A stretch of DNA of 64,000 nucleotides from Micromonospora sp. NBC_00389 (GTDB lineage: Bacteria; Actinomycetota; Actinomycetes; Mycobacteriales; Micromonosporaceae). Position numbers and translations under genes: made by a program. A model generated the notes under the pieces. It was not told where the DNA came from. It did no database searches and worked only from the letters and a program-made list of their open reading frames with translations. The stretch is taken from the NCBI RefSeq assembly GCF_036059255.1, contig NZ_CP107947.1, positions 6,944,001 to 7,008,000 on the forward strand, read 5' to 3'. Shown here piece by piece: positions 53,031 to 62,253 of this stretch (position 1 is the first letter of the stretch; every line of letters starts with the position of its first letter).

Positions 53031-53099
53031 GGCGGGTCGGAGCTTCTGTGTAACGTAACCACGGATTCGACGCTGCTGGGCATCCAAGCGGGCGTGGCG

Positions 53100-53252
53100 A
53101 TGGCCGACCCGATCGGGATCAGCAGCCCGACCCTCGAGCTACTGAAGGCGGCCGGCGCCGACATGCACGTCGCCGAGCAGCATGCTGCCGAGGTGCGGGC
53201 CCGATTGGAATCTCAGGGCACACGGTACGACCTCGACAACCCGAGGGAGTAG
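53100..53252 (+). CDS. Possible 50-aa protein divergent from the Cys-rich gene
   Basis: MADPIGISSPTLELLKAAGA followed by DMHVAEQHAAEVRARLESQG has good codon use and amphipathic helices. An in-frame stop at 53028 limits it to at most 73 codons. No family recognised and the ribosome site is weak. It lies between site D and IS6 debris. Confidence 0.4.
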   Translation: MADPIGISSPTLELLKAAGADMHVAEQHAAEVRARLESQGTRYDLDNPRE

Positions 53253-53271
53253 GTCGGCAGCCCAACGGTCC

Positions 53272-53457
53272 TTGCGGTGCCGTTGCGTTGTGGGATCGAC
53301 GGACGCGTTGAACCCGTGTCGGTCCGAGGTCAGATTGCCAGAGCGAGGGCGGCGAACGCCGCAGGCACCCGTGTTGCCGGCGGGGCGTCAACGGCGAGTT
53401 CGTAGTGTCCGGCGCAGGTTCTGCATGAACGCGTGGCCGGCGATGATCACCTGTGCT
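53272..53457 (-). pseudogene. 3' fragment of an IS6-family transposase
   Basis: The minus strand reads QVIIAGHAFMQNLRR, then after a small deletion YELAVDAPPATRVPAAF-like sequence and a stop, closely matching the end of the IS6 transposase at 53518-54237. The IS end follows (GCAACGCAACGGCACC). The relic points away from the other copy, giving an inverted pair. Confidence 0.7.
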
Positions 53458-53470
53458 GTCTTGTCTGTTC

Positions 53471-54295
53471 GGGCTCTGTTGCATTGAGCGTTGGCAAGGC
53501 CAAGGCAAGCTTGACTGGTGAAGCTGTCGACCCGTCCGCGACCGTGGCTGCCACCGACGTCGGCGTTCGCCGGTTTCCGTTTCCCGTCCGAGGTGATCGT
53601 CGTCGCCGTCCGCTAGTATCTACGGTTCAACCTCTCCTACCGCGATGTTGAAGAGTTGCTGGTTGAACGCGGAGTCGAGGTCGACCACGTCACGGTCTAC
53701 CGGTGGGTGCAGCGGTTCACTCCACTGCTGGCCGACGCCGCCCGCTTCTGCCGGCACTCCCCAGGTGACCGGTGGTTCGTCGACGAAACCTACGTCAAGA
53801 TCAACGGTGTGTGGCGTTACTTGTACCGAGCGGTCGACCAGCACGGGCAGGTCATCGACGCGCTCATCTCGGCCCGCCGCGACGCCGACGCGGCACGCCG
53901 GTTCTTCCGCCGGGCGCTGTCGACATTGAAGGTGACACCGAGCGAGGTCGTCACCGACGCCGCGCCCGTCTACCCCACAGTGCTCGACGAGCTCATCCCG
54001 CAGGCGTGGCACCACGTTGAGCAGTACGCGAACAATCCGATCGAGGCCGACCACAGCCAGCTCAAACACCGGTTGAGACCGATGCGCGGACTACGAACCG
54101 ACACGACAACGCAGGTGATCATCGCTGGACACGCCTTCATGGAGAACCTACGACGTGGCCACTACGAACTCGCCGTCGATGCCCCGCCGGCAACGCGAGT
54201 GTCGACGGCGTTTGCTGAGCTCGCCCAGGCGATCTGACCTCGGCCCCCACCCGGGGTACAACGCGTTCATCGATCCGGCAACGCAACAGGAGCCC
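53471..54295 (+). mobile_element. IS6-family element
   Basis: The left end GGGCTCTGTTGCATTGAGC and right end (read inwards) GGGCTCCTGTTGCGTTG are the inverted repeats of IS6-type elements. I see no eight-base duplication next to it. Confidence 0.75.
53518..54237 (+). pseudogene. IS6-family transposase with an amber stop
   Basis: GTG 53518 starts a frame with GFRFPSEVIVVAVR, then TAG at 53614-53616, then YLRFNLSYRDVEELLVERG and the DDE domain (WFVDETYVKING, VVTDAAPVYP, NNPIEADHSQLKHRL). Relatives have Trp at the stop (VRWYLRF), so TGG mutated to TAG. The catalytic residues are otherwise intact. Confidence 0.85.
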
Positions 54296-54444
54296 GGCGG
54301 GTACCAGTAGCAATCGCCCCCACCGACCGCCCCTCATACGTCCGAATCGGTCGGGTTTCCTGTGCGCTCGTTCCATCAGTCGGTCCGTTTTCTCCATCAC
54401 CCCAGGTGTAGTTTGCGTGAAACAACCGTTACGAGGAGTGATTC

Positions 54445-55878
54445 ATGCCGGAGGATACCTGGCTTACCGCCCGTCTCATTCCCACGTCTGGAATCAACGG
54501 CGCTGAAGAGCAAGAGCGGCGCGCGACGTCGGCACTGCTCGCGGTAATGACCGCCGTGCGAGAGTTCGGTCGAGCCCTCACCCAACCGCTGGGCGCGCCA
54601 GCCGGACCTGTGCAGACGTTCATCGAGGTTCCCTTCAAGCACGGCGACAAGCAGTGCTTCCCCGACGGCCTCATCCGGGTCACCCGCGGCCAGCGCCAGT
54701 GGACCGCGCTCGTAGAGGTCAAGACAGGCAGCAATCAGCTGCAGTCAGAGCAGCTCGAGCGCTACCTGGATGTGGCTAGAGACGAGGGCTTCGACGCGTT
54801 GATCACGGTGTCCAACGAGATACCTCCCATCGCGGGCCAGCATCCGACGTCGGTCGACAGACGCAAGCTCAAGAAGGTGACACTTCACCACCTACCGTGG
54901 AGCGAGATCCTCACGGCAGCCGTCATGCAGAAGGAATATCGCGGTGTCGCGGACCCTGACCAAGCGTGGGTTCTTGGCGAGTTGATCCGGTACCTGGAAC
55001 ATCCTCGGTCCGGGGCTATGGAGTTCAACGACATGGGCCCGGCGTGGGTGCCGGTGCGGGAAGCGGTCGGCGCGGGCACCCTGCGTCCCACCGACTCCGT
55101 TGTCACCGAGATCGCCGGGCGGTTCGACGCCCTGGTGCGCTATGCCGGCCTCAAGTTGGGGCGGCGACTGGGCACGGAGGTCACGCCTGCCCTTACCCGC
55201 CGAGAACTGGCCGATCCCGCCAGCCGAACCCAGATGCTGGTCACGCAGTTGGCGTCCACCGGCCTCATGACCGCAGGGCTGAAGATTCCGGGCGCCATCG
55301 GCTCGCTCTACATCACGGCCGATCTGCGGGCCGCCAAGATCTTCTGTCACGTTGATGTGGATGCGCCGCGCGCGGGCAGACCCGCAACCCGGGTCAATTG
55401 GCTGATACGCCAGCTTAAGGATGCCCCGGACAACGTGCGGGTCGAGGCGTTCACGATGCATGGCCGGGGGCCAGGAAGCGTTGAACTTCTCCGAGTGGTC
55501 CGGAGTGACCCGACGACCTTGATCAGCGACCCCACGAAGGAACTGCGGTCGTTCCGCATCGCGCAGGTGTCTGCGGCGGGCTCGAAGCGCGGTACCGGCC
55601 GAGGGGCATTCATCGACTCGCTCCTCACAGCCGTTGACGACTTCTACGAGCAGGTCATTCAGAACCTCAAACCCTGGATGCCGGCACCCCCGCGGCTCAG
55701 GTCCTCCGACGAGCCCCAGCCCGTCGAACCCGTAGCCCCGAGCCTCGTGTCCACGGCGATCTCCTCCCAAGATGGCCCACAGCCGGATCTAACCTCGCCG
55801 AAGGCATCCGACGATGCACAACAGCAAGCGACAACCACCGAGAAACCCCTCCCTAAGGGACGTCTCGTAACTGGGTGA
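54445..55878 (+). CDS. PD-(D/E)XK nuclease-like protein, 3' end replaced by IS sequence
   Basis: 477 aa. The N-terminal 170 residues show a restriction-nuclease fold pattern: FIEVPFKHGDKQCFPDGLIR and LVEVKTGSNQLQ give the D...ExK catalytic set. The rest (about 180-420) is an unrecognised domain, then a disordered Pro/Ser/Gln tail. The last nine codons (KGRLVTG part) come from the IS at 55856, so the true C-terminus is lost. ATG 54445 follows CGAGGAG. It lies next to an OLD-type ATPase; a defence or DNA-repair role is inference. Confidence 0.7.
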   Translation: MPEDTWLTARLIPTSGINGAEEQERRATSALLAVMTAVREFGRALTQPLGAPAGPVQTFIEVPFKHGDKQCFPDGLIRVTRGQRQWTALVEVKTGSNQLQSEQLERYLDVARDEGFDALITVSNEIPPIAGQHPTSVDRRKLKKVTLHHLPWSEILTAAVMQKEYRGVADPDQAWVLGELIRYLEHPRSGAMEFNDMGPAWVPVREAVGAGTLRPTDSVVTEIAGRFDALVRYAGLKLGRRLGTEVTPALTRRELADPASRTQMLVTQLASTGLMTAGLKIPGAIGSLYITADLRAAKIFCHVDVDAPRAGRPATRVNWLIRQLKDAPDNVRVEAFTMHGRGPGSVELLRVVRSDPTTLISDPTKELRSFRIAQVSAAGSKRGTGRGAFIDSLLTAVDDFYEQVIQNLKPWMPAPPRLRSSDEPQPVEPVAPSLVSTAISSQDGPQPDLTSPKASDDAQQQATTTEKPLPKGRLVTG

Positions 55879-56743
55879 AGGTGTTGCCCGGCGCCAGACC
55901 GGCGATCAGCCGGCGAGGATGATGTTGTGGAGGTTGGCGATGCCGGAAGCGGCGTCGGCCAATGTGTGAGCGGCGCGGCGGTAGTCACGCAGGATCTTGA
56001 AGCACTTCATCCTGGCCAGGGCGTGTTCGACCCCTGCACGGACCCTCCGGTGTTCGACGTTGAGGGCTTCTTTCCAGGCCGGCAGGTCACCGCCGTCGGC
56101 GGGCTTGCGGTACGGGATGATCACCTCGGGGTTGCCGCGGTAGCCGCCGTCGGCCATCACCGGCCGCCCGGCGAGTTTCTCCTCGATGCCGCTGGTGCGG
56201 TAGACGATCGTGTCGTTGCGGTTGCCCGGCTGTGGGTCGCCGACGGCGATGACCAGGCGGGTGCTGGCGTCGATGGCGACCTGCAGGTTCGTCGAGTACC
56301 GGTAGTTCTTGCTGCGGGCGGCCAGCCGGTGATCGCGGGTGGGAATCAGGGTGCCGTCGACGATGGCGATCTGCTCGACCGGCCGCCGCAGCACCGGCGC
56401 GAGGGCCAGCAACGGGCCGAGAGTGTCGATGACCCGGTGCGCGGCCGAGTGCGACACCCCGAACAGCGGCCCGATCTGGCGCATCGTCAGGTTCGTGCGC
56501 CAGTAGGTGGCCACCAGCAACACCCGATCGGGAAGGTCCAAGGCCCACTGCCGGCCCGGCCGGCCATCGGCGATGCCGTCACCGCCACGCTCGGCGACCA
56601 CGCGGACCAGCTTGCGGAACTGGGCGGGCTGCAGCCCCGTGAACGGAAAGATCCACTCCGGGCGGGCCGCGGTGATCACCTGCACCCAGGCATCCTGACC
56701 GACCGTCCTCAACGGACAGACACCGGGGTTACGAGACGTCCCT
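55856..56743 (-). mobile_element. ISL2-like IS5-family element, copy 3
   Basis: Perfect ends AGGGACGTCTCGTAAC and TA on both sides (55854-55855, 56744-56745). It is the same length as copy 1 and in the same orientation, 18,155 bases away. It has entered the 3' end of the PD-(D/E)XK gene. Confidence 0.92.
55906..56685 (-). CDS. IS5-family transposase, copy 3
   Basis: 259 aa from the same GTG as copy 1; an in-frame TTG at 56712 would add nine residues. The protein appears identical to copy 1, with all DDE motifs (IAIVDGTLIP, MADGGYRGNPEV, RRVRAGVEHALARMK). Confidence 0.92.
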   Translation of the reverse strand: MQVITAARPEWIFPFTGLQPAQFRKLVRVVAERGGDGIADGRPGRQWALDLPDRVLLVATYWRTNLTMRQIGPLFGVSHSAAHRVIDTLGPLLALAPVLRRPVEQIAIVDGTLIPTRDHRLAARSKNYRYSTNLQVAIDASTRLVIAVGDPQPGNRNDTIVYRTSGIEEKLAGRPVMADGGYRGNPEVIIPYRKPADGGDLPAWKEALNVEHRRVRAGVEHALARMKCFKILRDYRRAAHTLADAASGIANLHNIILAG

Positions 56744-56784
56744 TAGGGCCTGTCACTATCCGCCGCAGTCGCCTGACCCAAGGC

Positions 56785-56824
56785 GGCTCGGCGCCGGTTC
56801 TCGGTCTGGTGCCGGCGCCGAGCC
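56785..56824. terminator. Hairpin after the OLD-family gene
   Basis: A 13-bp stem GGCTCGGCGCCGG with a 14-base loop, nine bases past the stop of the minus-strand gene. Confidence 0.72.
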
Positions 56825-56832
56825 TGGAGGTG

Positions 56833-58764
56833 CTATCGCCTCTTGTTCTTGCGGATCAGGCTGTTCAGCCGTTGGAAGAGCTTCTCGATCCGGTCGAGAA
56901 TGGTGGCGTCGAGATCCGGGAGCGACGCCTGCTCGCGTAGGTAGGTGCGGGCCGGCTTGTAGTGGTTGAACTTGCCCCCGGCGATCTTGTGCTTGCGGAA
57001 GTAGGCCTCGATCTGCCGGACGACCCTTGGGTCCTTCGCGTTTAGGTCCGCGACGGTGATGGGCGCCGTCAGGTCGTCGGCGTAGGCGCGGTTGACGAGC
57101 TCAAGGTAGAAGTCGCGCTCAAAGAGATCTTCGATGTCGGCGTCTGCCGCGCCGGTGAACTCCTTGATTTCAATCAGGCCGTTGCGGGCGAGCTGATCGT
57201 TGGCGCGGAGCTGCTGGACTGCCTGGACATCCTTGGTGCTGGAGTCGACCAGAACCGCAACGTTGATCTTGTTAGCGCCGAGAAGCGTGGCGAACGTGGA
57301 CAGCTTGCCAGCCCCGCCGATAGGTGTGACGACCCATCGCTGGTCCAGGCCGGTGCGGCCGGCGGCTTCAGCGGCGTCGGTGAACATGTCCAGGTAGATC
57401 ATGTCACTGGGGCCTTCGACGAGCAGGGTGTCGTCAGCGACGAACAGCGTCTGAGTCATCTCGATGCCCATCGCGGCCAGTAGCGGGAAGGCCGTGTCGG
57501 TGTCGGCCTTGAAGATCTCCTCTGAGACTTTCGTGCCGCCCTCGGTGTGGTCGATGACGGTGCGGACCCGCTCGAAGTGCTTGGAGGAGACCATGAACGG
57601 CGAGTGGGTCGTGTAGATGACCTGGTGCTTCGTCGCGAGACGCTCGTCGATGAGCTTGAGCAGGTCTTCCTGGGCGCGGCCGTGCAGGGACAGGCCGGGC
57701 TCGTCGAGCAGCAGGATGAGGTCACCCCTGGTGTTCTCCTCGACCTTGTTGAAGTAGGCGAGGAAGCTGAAGAACCAGACGAAGCCGCGGGAGCGGTCGT
57801 CAAACGGGACCGTCACGCCGTGCCGGCGGTTGCGGACACGGACCTGCAGGATCGGGCCAACGTGCAGCGGGGCGGGGGCACCCACCTCGGGCGGCAAGAC
57901 CTTGAGGTCGACTTCCAGGTCAGTGTTCTGCGACCAGTACTCGAAAACCTCCTCGGTGATCGCGTTACTGGTGTTCTCCAACTCCCGGATGAGCCGCTCG
58001 TGGTTGTCCGCGACGCTGAACTCGTCCAAGCTGACGCCGGCCATGTCGAGCAGGCTGATCAGCGCCTTCTCACCGCGCTTGAGGGTGTCGTTCTTCTCGC
58101 GCCCGATGAGGTCGGGAATCGACACCTTGCCGGGCATGATGTCGTAGTCGCCGAAGTAGACGAAGTGCGGCATGAGCGTGGATGCGTACTCGTCGATCAG
58201 GTGGAGAGTGACGCTCCGATCACGCCATCCACGGATTCGCTCCGCAGCGGCCCGGGCACCCGAGGTCGGCTCCTCGAGCTCGTCAACCGCGGTGAGCAGT
58301 TGCGCGATCGTCCTTGCCTTCGCGACGCCGCCGAGGACAGAGACCGGAAGGTCGAACCCGGACCGCAGGTGGTTGACAATCGCCAGCTCGTTGACCTTGT
58401 GGCTGTATTGACGGATTCCGACATAGGGGATGGTGAGGACGAATTCGTGGCTTGCGAGGGCTCCGCGGCCGAGATCCTCCTCGATCATCTTGATCTCGTG
58501 GTCCTCGTAGCGGAAAGTCGCCTCCACCACCGGGATCCGCGAGTCGCCCAGCTCCCGGCGCTTTCGGCCCATGTTCGCCGGGAAGTCGACGATCTTGTCG
58601 AACGTCTTCTGCTCGATCGGCTTGAGCCGGAACAGCGCCTGCAGCATGTTGGTCTTGCCGGACTCGTTCTTGCCGACCAGGCAGGTGACGTCGTCCTCGA
58701 CCCGGAACTCCTCGGAATCCCCGATCGAGCGGTAGTAGGTAACCTTCGCCTTGATGAGCTTCAA
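56833..58764 (-). CDS. OLD-family ATPase with TOPRIM nuclease domain
   Basis: 643 aa. Walker A is CLVGKNESGKTNMLQALF, with a coiled or inserted middle region and Walker B LILLLDEPGLSLHGRAQED. An H-loop follows (VIYTTHSPFMVSS). The C-terminal TOPRIM domain has LLVEGPSDMIYL, VLVDSSTKD and DIEDLFERDFY. OLD proteins are ATP-regulated nucleases, several of which act in phage defence alone (class 1) or with a UvrD-like partner (class 2, Gabija); no helicase is present here, so class 1 is likely. TTG 58764 with GGAGG upstream is my start; GTG 58824 is possible. Confidence 0.88.
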   Translation of the reverse strand: MKLIKAKVTYYRSIGDSEEFRVEDDVTCLVGKNESGKTNMLQALFRLKPIEQKTFDKIVDFPANMGRKRRELGDSRIPVVEATFRYEDHEIKMIEEDLGRGALASHEFVLTIPYVGIRQYSHKVNELAIVNHLRSGFDLPVSVLGGVAKARTIAQLLTAVDELEEPTSGARAAAERIRGWRDRSVTLHLIDEYASTLMPHFVYFGDYDIMPGKVSIPDLIGREKNDTLKRGEKALISLLDMAGVSLDEFSVADNHERLIRELENTSNAITEEVFEYWSQNTDLEVDLKVLPPEVGAPAPLHVGPILQVRVRNRRHGVTVPFDDRSRGFVWFFSFLAYFNKVEENTRGDLILLLDEPGLSLHGRAQEDLLKLIDERLATKHQVIYTTHSPFMVSSKHFERVRTVIDHTEGGTKVSEEIFKADTDTAFPLLAAMGIEMTQTLFVADDTLLVEGPSDMIYLDMFTDAAEAAGRTGLDQRWVVTPIGGAGKLSTFATLLGANKINVAVLVDSSTKDVQAVQQLRANDQLARNGLIEIKEFTGAADADIEDLFERDFYLELVNRAYADDLTAPITVADLNAKDPRVVRQIEAYFRKHKIAGGKFNHYKPARTYLREQASLPDLDATILDRIEKLFQRLNSLIRKNKRR

Positions 58765-59055
58765 TTTCCCTCCATCATCGAGGAGGGACCCACGGGGGCC
58801 GAGAGCTGGGCAGGCGAAGATCACACCTTGGCGAAGTGCCTGCCGCTAAGGAGTGATGCGGGTATCGTCCTGGACACCACATCAAGGAGTTGGCCCCGGT
58901 CGTCGTCGCCCGTGCACGAGGTGCCCGGGGTCCTTCTGTTTGGACAGCGAACATCGTAACTCACCGTGCTGTCGTCGCGCGTCGCTGTATTCGTCGGTTC
59001 GCACAGGTGTTCCGACATCACAGCTCAACAGCCCCGCTCCATCTAGGAGCAAGGT

Positions 59056-59090
59056 GTGATCGATAGTGACGTCAGGTCACTATCGGTCAC
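59056..59090. repeat. 15-bp dyad between the OLD gene and the recombinase relic
   Basis: GTGATCGATAGTGAC, five bases, GTCACTATCGGTCAC; 14 of 15 pairs match and the inner ten are perfect. It could be a recombination core, operator or terminator. GTCACTATC also occurs at about 56752-56760, just beyond copy 3 of the IS. Confidence 0.6.
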
Positions 59091-59142
59091 AAGCGGAGAG
59101 TGGCTGGCGCGACAGGCGCGGGCCTGCGGACTCGGCCTCCGA

Positions 59143-60436
59143 TCATGGGTTCGGAGGCTCGGGCGCGGTCCGGGACTTGGGGATGCCGAGGACGGTCTGG
59201 GTGGGCGATCTCGTTCGCTGTCGATCGAGGGAGGCGACATTCGCTTCGGCCGCAGCGAGGCTCACCTGAAGGCCTTCGACTTCCCCGAGCCAGCCGTTGG
59301 CGCGTGCCTCGTCGATGCGCTGGCGCAGGTGCGGGCGATCTCGACGAGGCGGTGAGCTTGGGTGGGATCGACCTGAAGCATCGGGCACCGGATGCAGGAA
59401 TGCTCGTGTTTGCAGGGTGTGCCGTAGGGGCGGCTGCAGGTGCCGAGTTCGAGCTTGCGTAGCTGAAAGTGCTGGTTGAACTCGCGCCACTCGTCCTTGG
59501 TGGGTTCGCGGTGTTCGGTCTCGGGGCGGACGGCGCGGCGTCGGTCGAGGAACCCGCGGTAGGTGCGGATCAGGTCATCTTGGAAGGCGGCGAGGTATGC
59601 CTGCGTGGCGGATAGGTGGCGGTAGCCGAGGATCTTGGCAGCAATGTGGACGGGCGGGCCGCCGGTGACGGCCTCGGTGACCAACATGCGGCGGAAATCA
59701 TGCAGGGTGCAGTGCAGCGGCTGGCCGGCCGCGTCGCTGAGGCCGGCGCGGGTCAGGGTCGCGGTGAGCAGCTTCTGGATGGTGCGCTGGCTCATGACCC
59801 CGGAGCGCGGGCCGATCGGCCGCTGGAACAGGTGAGGCAGTTGCGGGCCGGTGATCTGCTCGTAAGGGTCGTAGCGGGCCGTCATCGGATCGGCGCCACC
59901 CGCCGACGGTGCGCAGCCGCGTGACGATCGTCGCCAGGACGCTGACGAGTTCGGGTCCGACCAGTTGCAGCCGTTCCTGGTTGCTCTTCGAAGGAACGAT
60001 CTGCAGCAGGGGGACAACTTCACCGGTGTCCGGCAGCCGGTAGGAGACCAGCGCTAGGTGGGTCAGTTCGAGAAGCTCTTCTATGCGGACGCCGGTGTGC
60101 CGCAGGGTTTCGATACGGCCCAAGCCCAGAAGGCGTCCGATTCGGCTGAGGTGACATCGATGCGCTCGCCCGTATCGACGACGTCGACCAGGATGCGCGG
60201 GCGGGGAGTCTCACCCGTTGCCCTGGACGCCGGCGCGCGGCCCGCACGACGCGTCGGTAGCGAATCCCGGCATGCCGAAATGCGTCGTCCGCGTCGGCGG
60301 CGATGGCGGCTTCCAGCAGGGCGGCTTGGTCCTGGCTGCGGCGTTGAGCGGTGTCGGCGAGAATGGGCAGGTGGGGCAGGCGTTCCCGAACACGCTGGCG
60401 CATCTGCGCGGTGACGGCTTTCTTGTGCTTGATCAT
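59143..60436 (-). pseudogene. Decayed large tyrosine recombinase
   Basis: Pieces in different frames form one protein. They are the start IKHKKAVTAQMRQRVRERLP (from 60436), the middle HTGVRIEELLELTHLALVSY with PSKSNQERLQLVGPELVSVL, then MTARYDPYEQITGPQLPHLF, LHCTLHDFRRMLVTEAVTGG, AAKILGYRHLSATQAYLAAF and a Cys-rich CKHEHSCIRCPM near the end. The catalytic Arg, His-x-x-Arg and Tyr are visible. At least three frameshifts (near 60180, 59895 and 59335) break it. Confidence 0.78.
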
Positions 60437-60594
60437 GCCGTCGGTCTCACCATGGCGGACCGGGCTGGGGACAGCCCACGGCGCGACTACCGGCTACCCG
60501 GGCGCACCTGCCTTCACGACACGCGTTGTGCCTCAGCTAGTCCGGTCAACACGGCTCCGAAAGTGCGGCTAGACGGTTCGCTTCAAGGAGACGT

Positions 60595-60625
60595 TGGCCT
60601 CCCTCGTCCTAGCGGGGGAGGCCAA
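60595..60625. terminator. Hairpin after the intact recombinase
   Basis: A ten-bp stem TTGGCCTCCC with its complement and an 11-base loop, 18 bases beyond the recombinase stop on the minus strand. Confidence 0.7.
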
Positions 60626-60643
60626 CAGCTAGATGATTCCCGT

Positions 60644-61675
60644 CTACGCTTCCTCGGCGAGCGGATGTTCCTCGCCGGTTAGGCCGGCCAGAGCCACCGC
60701 GACCTCGTGCAGACTTGCCCGCACGTAGGTGGCCGTCGAGCCGCTCGCGCTGCCGCCGTCGGTGTGGCCGGCGTAGGCACGGGCGACGGCATGACCGTAG
60801 GTGCGTTCCACCCACGTCAGGGTGGTGTGTCGCAGCCAATGGGTGCTGATCTGCTGGGTGTGGACCCACCGCAGGTGCTGTCCGACACGCGTCCATAGAT
60901 GGTCGTAGCGCCGGGAGGTCAGCGGTCGACCATCGCGGTAGCGCAGCAGGCTGCCGTTGCTGTCGTGGTCACCCCGCTCGGCGTGATGCGCGAGTAGATG
61001 GCGAATCAGCGTCGGTGAGACCGGCTGCCACCGGGAGGTGCCTCCCTTCTCCCGGAGGAAGATCAGACATTGGTCGGTGTCCAGATCTCGTGGGCGCAGG
61101 GCCAGTGCCCCGGCGCGACGGCAGGCCGTCTCGGTGTGCAACCTGATCAGTAACGTGTCCAGGCCTGGGTCGTCGCCCGTGCTGGCCGCGACCTGGTTGA
61201 TCTCCGCTAGGCGCGCGTCGCCGATCGCCCTGCGGGTACTGGGCAGCCGGCGGGGCTTGTCCACCTTCAACGCCGGATTGTCGGCTGCATCCAGGTACCC
61301 GTCCGCGACCGCCCGCCGATACAGGCAGCGCAATGCCGCCACCACATGCTCGGCAGCGGATCGGCCACCCCGGGCGTTGCGTCGCGCCACCACGTTGACC
61401 TGCACCTGGGCACGTAACTGCTCGATCTCCGAGGGGCGGGGTTCGTCGATACGCCGATCGCCCCACACCTGCACCACCCGGTTCCAGTACGAGCCGTACG
61501 CTCGCCGAGTCCCCGGCGACACCGCGGCAGCGACGACAGGCACGTACTCGGCGAACGTCGGGGCCAGCGGACGCGCCGGCCGGACATCCAGCAGATCGGC
61601 CGGGGAGATGCCCATCCGCTCCAGCAACAGCCGGGCTGCCTCCAACTCCGGCCGACCAGCGGCGTTCTGACTCAC
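60644..61675 (-). CDS. Tyrosine recombinase / site-specific integrase
   Basis: 343 aa. An N-terminal SAM-like core-binding domain (SPGTRRAYGSYWNRVVQVWG) precedes the catalytic domain with Arg in RLHTETACRRAGALAL, HxxR in STHWLRHTTLTWV, GHT in AYAGHTDGGS and the nucleophile Tyr in TATYVRASL. All key residues are present. Its start overlaps the AbrB-like gene stop (ATGA). Placed 0.6 kb from a tRNA-Leu gene, it is the probable integrase of the island to its left. Confidence 0.92.
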   Translation of the reverse strand: MSQNAAGRPELEAARLLLERMGISPADLLDVRPARPLAPTFAEYVPVVAAAVSPGTRRAYGSYWNRVVQVWGDRRIDEPRPSEIEQLRAQVQVNVVARRNARGGRSAAEHVVAALRCLYRRAVADGYLDAADNPALKVDKPRRLPSTRRAIGDARLAEINQVAASTGDDPGLDTLLIRLHTETACRRAGALALRPRDLDTDQCLIFLREKGGTSRWQPVSPTLIRHLLAHHAERGDHDSNGSLLRYRDGRPLTSRRYDHLWTRVGQHLRWVHTQQISTHWLRHTTLTWVERTYGHAVARAYAGHTDGGSASGSTATYVRASLHEVAVALAGLTGEEHPLAEEA

Positions 61676-62151
61676 GGTGCCTCACCGCCCGCCATCGCAA
61701 CCTGGACACCAGCGAGCAGTCGGTCGAGCACTGCAAGGGGATACGCCATCAGGACGCCACTGCCACGATCGGCGGCGAGTAAGACGCGGTCCCCGGCCGC
61801 CAGGCGGCACCACCGACGCACCGCCAACGGCAGATGCAGATAACCAGGTTCGCCGACGCAGTGGACGCCATGGGTCGTCGCGCTGGCGACGATGATTCCG
61901 GTGTGCTCGCGGATGTGCAGCCGTGTGTCCGGGACCCAGCCCAGCGCCCGGAGGATGCTGCGGTCGGCAACCCGGCCACTCTTGTCCACCGCGCTCAACG
62001 CGTAGACGGTGTCCGTCACACGGGAAGATCCGGCATCCAATGCCGGTACGGGAAGCGGCCGCCGGCCCCGACCTACCGGGCCGGGACTGGTGCCGCCAGG
62101 TGTCACCTTAGGGATCACCGGCGGTACGAAGGAGGCGGTCACGAGGACCAC
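61672..62151 (-). CDS. AbrB/MazE/SpoVT-like DNA-binding protein
   Basis: 159 aa. The central segment VYALSAVDKSGRVADRSILR, ALGWVPDTRLHIREHTGIIV and PLAVRRWCRLAAGDRVLLAA has the swapped-hairpin AbrB pattern twice. Such proteins are commonly encoded directly before integrases in actinomycete islands and probably control them. The gene overlaps the integrase start by four bases. A 9-bp dyad at 62196-62217 lies upstream and could be its operator. The exact start is uncertain. Confidence 0.75.
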   Translation of the reverse strand: MVLVTASFVPPVIPKVTPGGTSPGPVGRGRRPLPVPALDAGSSRVTDTVYALSAVDKSGRVADRSILRALGWVPDTRLHIREHTGIIVASATTHGVHCVGEPGYLHLPLAVRRWCRLAAGDRVLLAADRGSGVLMAYPLAVLDRLLAGVQVAMAGGEAP

Positions 62152-62195
62152 CCCCGCCCGCCGTTCACCTGCGGTGACGGTAGAGGGTGGATGAG

Positions 62196-62217
62196 GTGTT
62201 CAAGGATGCTTGAACAC
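62196..62217. promoter_or_regulatory. Perfect 9-bp dyad before the AbrB-like gene
   Basis: GTGTTCAAG-GATG-CTTGAACAC, between the AbrB-like gene and the tRNA. It is a candidate operator or recombination arm site. Confidence 0.5.
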
Positions 62218-62253
62218 GAACACGTGAAACAGCGCACCAATGCGGAAAATCTG

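Noticed and set aside
58724..58740. TAGTAG near the start of the OLD-family gene
   Set aside because: It has no paired CTACTA or CTACGA half-site at the right spacing.
56747..59085. GTCACTATC at 56752 and 59076 as possible attachment direct repeats around the OLD gene
   Set aside because: Nine bases is too short, and one copy is part of a dyad. Kept only as a remark.
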